A DNA stretch of 64,000 nucleotides from Myxococcus xanthus (GTDB taxonomy: Bacteria > Myxococcota > Myxococcia > Myxococcales > Myxococcaceae). The stretch is from contig NZ_CP017174.1 of NCBI RefSeq assembly GCF_006402735.1, positions 1,181,001 through 1,245,000 of the forward strand, read 5' to 3'. The notes under the pieces were generated by a model that worked only from the letters and a program-made list of their open reading frames with translations, was not told the origin of the DNA and did no database searches. This document shows positions 53,406-61,703 of the stretch, one piece after another; within the stretch, counting starts at the first letter, position 1, and each line of letters opens with the position of its first letter. Made by a program: the position numbers and the translations under genes.

Positions 53406-54824
53406 ATGAAGAAGAACCGCCACGACGAGAATTGCGCTCACGGGCGCCGCACCTTCCTCAAGGCCACTGCTGGCTTCATGGGGTCCACCCTGCTGGGTGG
53501 GCTGCCCTTCCGCGCCTTCGCCCAGGCGGCGGAGGTGGCGCCGGCGGACCGCTGCTTCGTGTTCGTCTACTTCAACGGTGGATGGGACCAGCTGCTGGCC
53601 TTCGACCCGCGGGACCCGACCGAGTTCACCGCGGACCGTGCCTCGGAGACGAAAATCCTCCCGGGCTACGACCAGATAAACGACTCCCGCTTCGAGTCCC
53701 GGCCGCTCATCCCCGCCGAGCTTCCGGGCGTGGGCCGGTCGAACATCGACTTCGGGCCCGCGGTGGGCACCGAACTGGCCAAGCACTACGACTTGATGAC
53801 CGTGGTGCGCGGCATCAACATGAACACGCTGGGCCACGAGGTGGGCTACCGCTACTTCCTCACCGGGAAGATGCCCATCGGCAGCGCGGCGCGTGGCTCC
53901 TCCACGGCGACTGAAATCGTGGGGCAGATGAAGCCGCGCGTGCCCATTGCCTCCATTTCCTACAACGTGGAGTCGTACAACGACCGGTACGGCGGCTATG
54001 CCAACGCGCTGCGCGTCAGCCGCCGGGACGACCTGATCCTGACGCTGAAGGGCAGCACGGACATGCTGGACAGCGAAATCGAGAAGCAGTTGCTCGACTT
54101 CCGCGGCCAGCCCGTCAACTGCGAGCAGGCGGCCTATGGCGCGCGTGGGTTGGGCACCACCTATTCGAACAGCCAGGAGCAGATGCGGCTCATCCAGTCC
54201 CAGGGACTGGACAAGTCGTTCGATTTCCTCGCCGCGGCCAATCTGCCGCACGGCCCGGAGATGGCGGCCATCCGCGGGCGCTACCAGTTGAACAACATCA
54301 ACGACGTGAATGGCGAGCGCGGCCGCGCCGCCACGGTGGCGACCGCGCTGAAGAAGGGCATCGCCCAGTGCGTCACCATCAACCTCACGGGCGGCCTGGA
54401 CACCCACTTTGGCAGCCAGCTCACGCAGGCCAACAATCAGCGGCGCGGCTTCGACGCCCTGGCCATGTTGGTACAGGACCTGCGTGACAGCGACCATCCC
54501 GCGGGTGGCAAGTTCATGGACCACACCACCATCATGGTGTTCTCCGAGTTCTCCCGAACGCCACTCATCAACAGCTCCGGTGGACGTGACCACCACCTGA
54601 GCAACTCCGCGCTGCTGATGGGGGCCGGCATCAAGCACAACTTCGTGTTCGGCCGCAGCGGTGACATTGGCATGGCGCCGGGCACCTTCGACCTGCGCAA
54701 CGGCGCGTCGGACCCGAACGGCGAGAACATCCTCCCCGAGCACGTCATCGCCACGGTGCTGGCGTCCGCGGGGCTGGACTACAGCATCACCCGCGTCGAA
54801 CCGCTGCGTCCCATTCTCGCCTGA
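53406..54824 (+). CDS. Tat-exported DUF1501 protein
   Basis: Protein of 472 aa with a twin-arginine signal (GRRTFLKATAGFMGSTLLGG). The mature part has the DUF1501 features YFNGGWDQL and FSEFSRTP near the C-terminus, plus GGLDTHFG; the family is related to alkaline-phosphatase-like folds and often binds metal. DUF1501 genes are commonly neighbours of DUF1549/1592-type genes, as here. Function in the cluster is unknown. Confidence 0.85.
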   Translation: MKKNRHDENCAHGRRTFLKATAGFMGSTLLGGLPFRAFAQAAEVAPADRCFVFVYFNGGWDQLLAFDPRDPTEFTADRASETKILPGYDQINDSRFESRPLIPAELPGVGRSNIDFGPAVGTELAKHYDLMTVVRGINMNTLGHEVGYRYFLTGKMPIGSAARGSSTATEIVGQMKPRVPIASISYNVESYNDRYGGYANALRVSRRDDLILTLKGSTDMLDSEIEKQLLDFRGQPVNCEQAAYGARGLGTTYSNSQEQMRLIQSQGLDKSFDFLAAANLPHGPEMAAIRGRYQLNNINDVNGERGRAATVATALKKGIAQCVTINLTGGLDTHFGSQLTQANNQRRGFDALAMLVQDLRDSDHPAGGKFMDHTTIMVFSEFSRTPLINSSGGRDHHLSNSALLMGAGIKHNFVFGRSGDIGMAPGTFDLRNGASDPNGENILPEHVIATVLASAGLDYSITRVEPLRPILA

Positions 54825-54838
54825 GCCGTCCATTTCGA

Positions 54839-56368
54839 ATGCGCATCCATCCGAGGGCTTCCGCCTCCGCCGTCCTCTCGCTGCTCTCGCTCGTGGTCCT
54901 GGGGGCATGCGGGGAGGACCGTTCGCTTCCGCTCGACAAGCCCGAGCCGGCGCCCTTCCAGCCGGTCCAGGTCCCGGCCATCACCGCCCTGGCACCCGTC
55001 TCAGCCTTCGCGGACCAGGCGGGCGGGGGTGTCTTCGCCACCGCCTCGCGCGAGCTCGTCCGGCTGCGGCTGGACGGCACGTACGGGGCGCTGGAGCCGC
55101 ACCCGGACAATGAGGTGGCGGCGGGCGGCATCCTCGGCGTCTTCCGGCTGGGGCCTCACAGCGCCCTGGTGGAGACGCAGAACGGGCTCTTCATGGCGGA
55201 GTCGGGGTGGCTCATCGCGCCGCCCTGGCGGGACGCGCTGGGGCAGGGCGTCATCGCCACCGCGCAGTCCGCGGACGGCGCGGTGTGGCTGGCGCACACG
55301 CGCGGCCTGTTCCGCCTGCAGGAAGGCACGCTGGCGGAGCTGAAGGTGGACGGCGCGTCGGTGAAGGCCATCACCTCGCTGGCGGCGGCGCCCTCACCGG
55401 AGAACCTGCCCGGCGTGTGGTTCCTGCACGACGGCGGGCTGAGCGTCGCGGTGGCCCTCCGCACCACCCACTACCGGGTGCACACCACGAGCGCGCCCCT
55501 GGCCGAAGGCGAGTCGCTGCAAGCGCTGGCCGGAATCGGGCCCGCGGTGGGCACCTCTGGTGAGCTGTGGGCGCTCACCAACCAGGCCCTGCTGCGCCGG
55601 GGCAGGGACGGCTGGCGCCGCGTGGAGCTGCCGCAGCAGCCGCAGAAGCTGATCGCCTCGGGCCGCTTCCTGTGGGCGAAGACGGGCGGCTCGTTGCTCC
55701 AGTACGACGCGGACGCGAACGTCTGGCGCGCGGCCACGGACGTCGGCGCCGGGGACTTCCATTTCCTCGCCGCGGATGAAAGCGGCAGTGTGTGGGTGCA
55801 GCAGGGCGGGGTGTCCGCCGCGCTGAGCCACGTGCTGGTGCCGCGCCTCCGGGGGCTCTACCAGGGCATGCAGTTGGTGAACGACGGCCTGGTGGTGCGC
55901 GCGGTGATGCCGCCGGGCGGAGCGCCCGAGCGCGTCGTCTACAAGCTGGGCAACTCGGAGATTCCCACGGAGGGGCCGGACTACAGCCTGGGCGGCCTGG
56001 AGGCCGACGGGACGCACCGCGCCTACTCCTTCGCGTCGCTGGAGGCCGGCCGCTACGTCCTGTCGGTGGTGGCGCGCTACTCGGATGGTTCGGAGGCGCA
56101 GCGCTCGGTGCCGTTCGACTACGCGCCCCTGGCGTCGGGTCCGCTGAGCTGGGACAAGGACATCCGCCCCATCCACGAGGCGCGGTGCCGCAACTGCCAC
56201 AACAACGCCAGCGCGGCGCGCTCGCTCGACAGCTATGAGCTGTGGCGGGCCAACGCGCCCATCATCACCGCCGCCGTGAGAGACCAGCGGATGCCCGCCG
56301 ACGGTCCCATGGACCCCGAGCTCATCTCCCGCATCCAGCGCTGGGCCTCCTCTGGCGCCAGGCCCTGA
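54839..56368 (+). CDS. Lipoprotein with a propeller-like region and a C-terminal mono-haem motif
   Basis: Lipoprotein of 509 aa (lipobox LGAC, C24). Residues about 50-340 show repeated W/G-rich strands (SADGAVWLAHTRGLFRLQ, SGELWALTNQALLRR, SGSVWVQQGG), as in beta-propeller sensors. An Ig-like stretch follows, and a cytochrome c type CRNCH lies at 450-454 within DIRPIHEARCRNCHNNAS. The ending RMPADGPMDPELISRIQRWA is typical of planctomycete-type cytochrome c modules. The propeller plus haem is an uncommon domain order. It lies 14 bp after the DUF1501 gene. Confidence 0.75.
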   Translation: MRIHPRASASAVLSLLSLVVLGACGEDRSLPLDKPEPAPFQPVQVPAITALAPVSAFADQAGGGVFATASRELVRLRLDGTYGALEPHPDNEVAAGGILGVFRLGPHSALVETQNGLFMAESGWLIAPPWRDALGQGVIATAQSADGAVWLAHTRGLFRLQEGTLAELKVDGASVKAITSLAAAPSPENLPGVWFLHDGGLSVAVALRTTHYRVHTTSAPLAEGESLQALAGIGPAVGTSGELWALTNQALLRRGRDGWRRVELPQQPQKLIASGRFLWAKTGGSLLQYDADANVWRAATDVGAGDFHFLAADESGSVWVQQGGVSAALSHVLVPRLRGLYQGMQLVNDGLVVRAVMPPGGAPERVVYKLGNSEIPTEGPDYSLGGLEADGTHRAYSFASLEAGRYVLSVVARYSDGSEAQRSVPFDYAPLASGPLSWDKDIRPIHEARCRNCHNNASAARSLDSYELWRANAPIITAAVRDQRMPADGPMDPELISRIQRWASSGARP

Positions 56369-56400
56369 AGCAACGCGCAGTCTCCCCCGAGGTACCTGAC

Positions 56401-59400
56401 ATGACCCGACTGACCCGCGCGGCCCCCCTCCTCGCGCTCCTCGCCGCGGCCTGCTCGGATGAGCCCGCGCCCGCGCGCGTGGCGCAGCCTCACCAGACGG
56501 ACCAGTGCACGGGGCTGGCCGCGCTGACGCTCACCGCGCAGCCCGCGCGCGTGCGTGTGTCGAGCCCCGTGGCCCTGGTGGCCACCGGTGGCAGCGGCCA
56601 TTACACCTACCTGCTGGAGCCGGGAGGCTCCTCGGGTGCGCTGGTGGGCAGCCGCTTCCTGGCGGGGCGCACGCCGGGCACGGACACGCTGGTGGTGGAG
56701 GACGCGCGCTGTCCGGGCGTGAGTGCCACCACGCAGGTCAACGTGGCGGCGACGTTCAACGTCGCGCCTGTCCGCGCGGAGCTGAGGCCGGGCACCTCCT
56801 TCCAGGTGGCGACGGACGGCGTGCTGGGCTCGGCCATGTACCTGCTGTCGGCCGACGGCTCCGGCGCCACGCTGTCACCTGGAGGCCTCTACACGGCCGG
56901 CACGCGTGAGGGCCTGGACGTCATCACCGTGCGCGACACCCAGTCGGGGGACGAGGCGGTGCTCCAGTACGAGGTCCGCACCAATGCCCGGCTGACCGGA
57001 GCGCCGGCCTTCCTCGCGGTGCCCTCGGGTTCGTCCGTGCCGCTGGCCACGCGCGGTGGCAGTGACCGGGTGAACTGGACGAAGGAGTCCGGCCCCGGGA
57101 CGCTGGCGGGCGGCCGGCTGAACGTCGAGCCCGGTGCCACCGGCGTGGCGGTGCTCAACGCGGCGGACCCCTTCACCGGGGACACGGCGCGGGTGTCGGT
57201 GCGCGTGCTGGACGAGCTGACGCGGCCGGGACTGCCGCACGGCCGTCTGTCCGACGTGGCCACCCTGGTGACGGCGGACTTCGACGGTGACGGCCACCTG
57301 GACCTGGCGGTGGGGCAGCGCGAGAGCGACCTGGACCAGCCTTCAGGCGGCGCCGTGTTCATCTTCAAGGGCGGCAGCGGCGGCCTGCCGGCGGAGCCCA
57401 CGTGGGTGCTCACCGGCACCACGGAGACGGCGCAGTTCGGTGACGCGCTGGCCGCGGGCGACCTGGATGGGGACGGGCGCGCGGAGCTGCTGGTGTCCTC
57501 GCCGGGCGCGGACGTGGCCGTCACCAACGCCGGCGCGGTGTACCTCTACACCTTCCGAAGTGGGGCGCCGGCGCCGCTGCGTCAGCAGCTCACCGGCCTG
57601 CTCCGCAACGCGGCGTTCGGCTCGGGCATGGCCATCGCGGACTTCGAGGGCGACGGCGACCTGGACGTGGTGGTGGGCTCACCGCTGGGCGACCTGGCCC
57701 CCACCAACGCCATCCGCAACCGCGGCACGGTGGACATCTACGCGTCGACGCGGAGCTCGCCGGTGCCGGACCTGCCGACGGTGCGGCTGGGCGGCTGGGA
57801 TTTGACGCAGGACGGCGCCCTGGTGTCGCGCAGCAACACCGAGCTGGGCCGCGCGCTGGTGACGGGCGACCTCAACGGGGACGGCCTGGTGGACCTGGCG
57901 GCGCTGAGCCGGGTGTCCCGGTACAACGCGTCCGGAGCGGTGTCGGGCGCGCAGATGGCCATCTCCGTCTTCCTGGCACGCGCGGAAGGCGCGCGCTTCC
58001 GGGCCTCGCCGGACGTGTACGTGCTGCCGGCCAACACGGCGGACAGCAACGAGGGCACGTGGCGGCTGGGCGTCATCCCCGCCGAGGGCACGCGGCCGCC
58101 GCTGCTGCTGGCGGTGGCGGACCGGGCGGACTCGCCGGACCTGCGCTCGAGCGGAGGACTGCAGTCCGGCAGTGATTCGGGCGGTGCGCTGCTGTTCGAT
58201 TTGACGGGCTACTCCGCCACGGGCGAGCCCGCCAACCGGCCGCCCCAGGTGGCGCGCGAGGCGGCCTTCGCCCGCATCTACGGCGAGGCCAGCGGCATCA
58301 ACGCGGGTCGGAGCTGGGCGGTGATGGACGTCGATGGCGAGCCGGGCCTGGAGCTCCTCCTGGGCGCGCCCTATTCATCCGCGCCTTCGGGCGTGGGGAC
58401 CGGCACGCTGCGCTGGAGCGGCAAGATTCTTGTCTATCCCCTGTCCACGCTCACGCAGGGCAGCGTCCTCAACCGGCCGCTGACGGTCATCAACGGGACG
58501 GCGGTGTCGGACACGCTGGGCTCGGGCCTGGCGACCTGGGGCCCCGCGGCGAACCCGTCGCTGGTGGCCTTCGCGGGCCGGTCCTCGTCGGAGCAGGGGG
58601 CCTTCACCGGCAGCGTGGAGCTGTACCACCGACAGGGCGCGTCGGTGACGGAGTGGACGCGCACCAGCGTCCGGGTGCCGGCGAAGCCGAGCGTGGAGCG
58701 CTTCGGTGAGGCGGTGGCGATTGCTCAAGGCCCGCAGGGCCGTCCGCTGGTGCTCACGGGAGCGCCGGGCTGGTCCGGCCCTGGCACCAGCAATGACGGC
58801 AACGCCCTGGCCATTGGCCGTGCCTACGTGCACGACGTGACGGCGCCCACGCAGGCCACCGTGGTGGAGGAGGGCCTGCCCTCGCCGCACCAGGCGGGCC
58901 GCAACGTGGGCGTGGACGTGGCCTTCTCCGACTTCAACGGCGACGGGCGTCCCGACCTGGTGGTGGGCGCGTCCAACTTCTACGTGCCGGGCACGGGCAC
59001 CACGGCCTCGAACAACGAGCTCAACAACACGTACACGTCGGTGCCCGCCGCGTGTGTCACCAGTGGCACCCAGTCGGTGGGCGGCGCGCTGGTCTCGCTG
59101 GGGCAGGCGGATGGGAGCTTCAAGCCGGCATACCGGCTGTTCGCGACGAACGTCATCGCGGACTGCACGTTGGAGCCGGAGGCCCTCTGCCGGCGCACCG
59201 GTATCGGGCGCGGCGTGGTGGGCGGGTTCGATTTGAACGGCGATGGCCGTGGGGACGTGGGCCTGCTGCGCAACGACGGCATGGAGGTGTTCCTGGGCCG
59301 CGCGCCCGAGGACGCGTCGCTGGCGAAGCTGAGCATGGTGTGTGAGTCCGTCTACACGATGCCGTCCATGGACATTCAAACGTCCGCGCCGACGTCGCTG

Positions 59401-60138
59401 GGAGACCTCAACGGCGACGGCTGTGACGAGCTGGCCTGGCGCTACGCGGAAGGGGCGCGGTCAGGCGTGGCCATCCTGCTGGGCTTCGACGCGGGCGGCA
59501 CGCGCTGCGGCGGGCGCAGGACGGCCACCGTGTGGCGCATCGCCGGTGACAGCGAGGTGCAGCTCACCAACATGGGCCTGGGCCTGAGCATGACGCGAGC
59601 GGGCCGGTTCCTGGGCGACACGCGCGACTTCGTGGCCATCAGCGCCACCAGCGTGCCCTTCAACGGCGTGACGCAGCCGGTGGTGCTGCTCTTCGACAAG
59701 ACGGTGCTGGTGAACAAGATGCAGGCGCTCCAGTCCGCGGGCTCGCCGCTGGTGGTGGGCGCGCTGGGCGACGGACTCAACCCCGTTGTCCTGGTCCACC
59801 GCCACCGCGCGGTGAACTTCGGCTCGCGGCTGGTGGGCGGCACGGACCTCACGGGCGACAACATCCCCGACCTGCTGGTGAGCGCGCCGGGCGCCTCCGA
59901 GGCGTCCGACGGCGGTGGCGCGGTGTTTCTCTATGCTGGCGGGGTTGGCCAGCAGGGCGCGCTTTCACCGTTCCTCATGGTGGTGGGAGATGGCTCGGAG
60001 CGCTCGGCGCTGGGGCAGGCGATGTCGATGATGCCGGGCAGTGGCAGCTCGCCGCCCATGCTCGTCATCGGTGCGCCGCGCAGCTACCGGACGGGAACGC
60101 AGAACGGCACGGCCTTCGTGTTGCCGCTCGGCTTCTGA
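56401..60138 (+). CDS. Giant FG-GAP/VCBS beta-propeller lipoprotein
   Basis: Lipoprotein of 1245 aa (lipobox AAAC, C18). An Ig-like N-terminal region gives way to at least nine calcium-binding FG-GAP-type repeats: DFDGDGHLDL, DLDGDGRAEL, DFEGDGDLDV, DLNGDGLVDL, DFNGDGRPDL, DLNGDGRGDV, DLNGDGCDEL and DLTGDNIPDL, plus DVDGEPGLEL. It would form one or more integrin-like propellers on the cell surface, suited to binding proteins or polysaccharide. It ends the cluster, 32 bp after the previous gene. Confidence 0.85.
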   Translation: MTRLTRAAPLLALLAAACSDEPAPARVAQPHQTDQCTGLAALTLTAQPARVRVSSPVALVATGGSGHYTYLLEPGGSSGALVGSRFLAGRTPGTDTLVVEDARCPGVSATTQVNVAATFNVAPVRAELRPGTSFQVATDGVLGSAMYLLSADGSGATLSPGGLYTAGTREGLDVITVRDTQSGDEAVLQYEVRTNARLTGAPAFLAVPSGSSVPLATRGGSDRVNWTKESGPGTLAGGRLNVEPGATGVAVLNAADPFTGDTARVSVRVLDELTRPGLPHGRLSDVATLVTADFDGDGHLDLAVGQRESDLDQPSGGAVFIFKGGSGGLPAEPTWVLTGTTETAQFGDALAAGDLDGDGRAELLVSSPGADVAVTNAGAVYLYTFRSGAPAPLRQQLTGLLRNAAFGSGMAIADFEGDGDLDVVVGSPLGDLAPTNAIRNRGTVDIYASTRSSPVPDLPTVRLGGWDLTQDGALVSRSNTELGRALVTGDLNGDGLVDLAALSRVSRYNASGAVSGAQMAISVFLARAEGARFRASPDVYVLPANTADSNEGTWRLGVIPAEGTRPPLLLAVADRADSPDLRSSGGLQSGSDSGGALLFDLTGYSATGEPANRPPQVAREAAFARIYGEASGINAGRSWAVMDVDGEPGLELLLGAPYSSAPSGVGTGTLRWSGKILVYPLSTLTQGSVLNRPLTVINGTAVSDTLGSGLATWGPAANPSLVAFAGRSSSEQGAFTGSVELYHRQGASVTEWTRTSVRVPAKPSVERFGEAVAIAQGPQGRPLVLTGAPGWSGPGTSNDGNALAIGRAYVHDVTAPTQATVVEEGLPSPHQAGRNVGVDVAFSDFNGDGRPDLVVGASNFYVPGTGTTASNNELNNTYTSVPAACVTSGTQSVGGALVSLGQADGSFKPAYRLFATNVIADCTLEPEALCRRTGIGRGVVGGFDLNGDGRGDVGLLRNDGMEVFLGRAPEDASLAKLSMVCESVYTMPSMDIQTSAPTSLGDLNGDGCDELAWRYAEGARSGVAILLGFDAGGTRCGGRRTATVWRIAGDSEVQLTNMGLGLSMTRAGRFLGDTRDFVAISATSVPFNGVTQPVVLLFDKTVLVNKMQALQSAGSPLVVGALGDGLNPVVLVHRHRAVNFGSRLVGGTDLTGDNIPDLLVSAPGASEASDGGGAVFLYAGGVGQQGALSPFLMVVGDGSERSALGQAMSMMPGSGSSPPMLVIGAPRSYRTGTQNGTAFVLPLGF

Positions 60139-60214
60139 CGGTACGCACCGGGAGGCTGTTGGGTCCACGCTGGGGCCGGGGCTATCCTGGCGCCTGTCTC
60201 AGCGTGGGAGGCCC

Positions 60215-60625
60215 ATGAGCCTGAACCGGGAGTGGCGTCACGGCGAGCAGCAAGCGTGGTTCGAGGCGCCGGACATCCTCTGGGCGCGCTTCCGGGGCGC
60301 CATCACCCTGGAGACGTCGGTCTGGTCGTGTGGCGTGTACCGGGAGATGGCGGACGCGCAGCGCTTCTACCTGGCCGCGGACATCACCGACTCGCACCTC
60401 AGTCCGGAGTCACGCCGCTACCTGGTGGACCACGCGAAGGCGGGCTGGTTCCTGGGCGTCGTCTACATCGGCGCGGCGATGGAGCAGAAGGCCACCACCA
60501 AGAGCCTCATGGTGGGCGCCATGCTGAGCGGCGGGACGCGGCTCGACACGGCCTACGTGGACTCGGTCGAGGAGGCGCGGGCGTGGATTGCGCAACACCG
60601 CGAGGCGGCGGCGCGGACGGGCTGA
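60215..60625 (+). CDS. Small conserved protein of unknown function
   Basis: Cytosolic protein of 136 aa, no signal peptide. The layout WFEAPDILWARFRGAITLET, then FYLAADITDSHLSPESR and AWIAQHREAAA, resembles the STAS-like small proteins common in myxobacteria (a strand-helix alternating fold), but no phosphorylatable serine motif was recognised. GGGAGG precedes the ATG by 5 nt. Confidence 0.65.
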   Translation: MSLNREWRHGEQQAWFEAPDILWARFRGAITLETSVWSCGVYREMADAQRFYLAADITDSHLSPESRRYLVDHAKAGWFLGVVYIGAAMEQKATTKSLMVGAMLSGGTRLDTAYVDSVEEARAWIAQHREAAARTG

Positions 60626-60706
60626 GCACGGTGGGCGGTCCGGTGGGGTGACGGGCGTGCTGCGCACGGCGGGGCGCATGCACATCGTCTGTGGCCAGGA
60701 GGGTGC

Positions 60707-61018
60707 ATGGGGGCCGAAGCCCTGGGTTGGTTCAGTTCATTCGTCCTGCTGTTGACCATTGCTGTCCAGGTGCACAAGCAGTGGAGGTCAGGCTCGAGCG
60801 AGGGTGTGTCCAAGTGGCTCTTCGTGGGGCAGATGACGGCCTCCGTGGGGTTCACGCTCTACAGTTGGAAGGTCGGCAACTGGGTCTTCGTGGTGACGAA
60901 CGCGCTGATGCTGTTGAGCGCGGTGCTGGGGGCCGTGATTGTCCTCAAGCACCGCCGGGCCGCGCGAAGGAAGCACGCCACCCAGCACCGCGCGCCCTCT
61001 GACGCCGTGCACGCCTGA
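60707..61018 (+). CDS. SemiSWEET/PQ-loop type small membrane protein
   Basis: Protein of 103 aa with three transmembrane segments (WFSSFVLLLTIAVQVHKQWR, WLFVGQMTASVGFTLYSW, VVTNALMLLSAVLGAVIVL). A triple-helix bundle of this size with a conserved Q in the first helix and SSEGVSKW is the bacterial SemiSWEET/PQ-loop plan. Known SemiSWEETs pass sugars as dimers; the substrate here is unknown. GGAGG is 5-6 nt before the ATG. Confidence 0.7.
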   Translation: MGAEALGWFSSFVLLLTIAVQVHKQWRSGSSEGVSKWLFVGQMTASVGFTLYSWKVGNWVFVVTNALMLLSAVLGAVIVLKHRRAARRKHATQHRAPSDAVHA

Positions 61019-61031
61019 GGACCTGGGACCT

Positions 61032-61050
61032 GGCTGTCCGCCTGCCCCAG
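61032..61050 (+). terminator. Weak hairpin after the SemiSWEET-like gene
   Basis: CTGCCC (61032-61037) and GGGCAG (61045-61050) form a 6-bp stem with a 7-nt loop, 14 nt after the stop codon. There is no U-run, and the call is weak. Confidence 0.3.
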
Positions 61051-61139
61051 GGGCGGGCAGTCAGCGCGTCCAGGAGGTGGGTTGGTTTGCGGGAACAGCC
61101 TTCTCACATTGCCAGAGCCCCTTAGCGCAGGAGTTCGAC

Positions 61140-61625
61140 ATGGCCGACAAATCGGAAGTGGCCCGGCTGCGCAGCCTGGCCCAGCTCGACGCGGATGCCG
61201 TGGGCGCCTACGACGCGGCCCTGGCCCGGATTCCGGAACCGTTGGTCCGCGAGCGGCTCAATGGATTCCGAATCGACCACGTCCGGCACGTACAGGACTT
61301 GAACGCCCTCATCCACGAGGCGGGGGGGACGCCGCTGGAGCTGCGCCTGGACCTCAAGGGAACGGCGATGGTGGGCCTGACGGCGATGTCCAGCATGATG
61401 GGCACCGAGGCCGCGCTGGTGGCCATGCTAGGCAACGAGGAGTTCTCCAACCGCGCCTACGACGTCGCCCTGCGCTTCGACTGGCGCCCCGAGGTCCGGG
61501 CGCTGATCGAAAAGCACCGGGAGGACGAGCGGCGCCACGTGATGTGGATTCGCGAAGCCGTCCGGACGCGTCCCTGGGAGCGGGCACGCGCTACCTCCGA
61601 GGAAGGCTCCGAAGCCCCCGCCTGA
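61140..61625 (+). CDS. DUF2383 ferritin-like protein
   Basis: Protein of 161 aa built of long helices with E/H placements (DADAVGAYDAALARI, FRIDHVRHVQDLNALIHEAG and EKHREDERRHVMWIREA) matching DUF2383, a ferritin-like di-iron family. No signal peptide. Its role is unknown, perhaps stress or iron related. GCAGGAG precedes the ATG. Confidence 0.75.
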   Translation: MADKSEVARLRSLAQLDADAVGAYDAALARIPEPLVRERLNGFRIDHVRHVQDLNALIHEAGGTPLELRLDLKGTAMVGLTAMSSMMGTEAALVAMLGNEEFSNRAYDVALRFDWRPEVRALIEKHREDERRHVMWIREAVRTRPWERARATSEEGSEAPA

Positions 61626-61634
61626 GCCGCCCTG

Positions 61635-61658
61635 CCGGGCCGATATGCCGGGGCCCGG
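61635..61658 (+). terminator. Hairpin after the ferritin-like gene
   Basis: CCGGGCC (61635-61641) and GGCCCGG (61652-61658) form a perfect 7-bp stem with a 10-nt loop, 9 nt after the stop. A short pyrimidine stretch follows. Confidence 0.5.
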
Positions 61659-61703
61659 TCCTCGTTTACGCTCCCGCTGGGGCTTGACGAGGAGATGGAA
61701 CAA

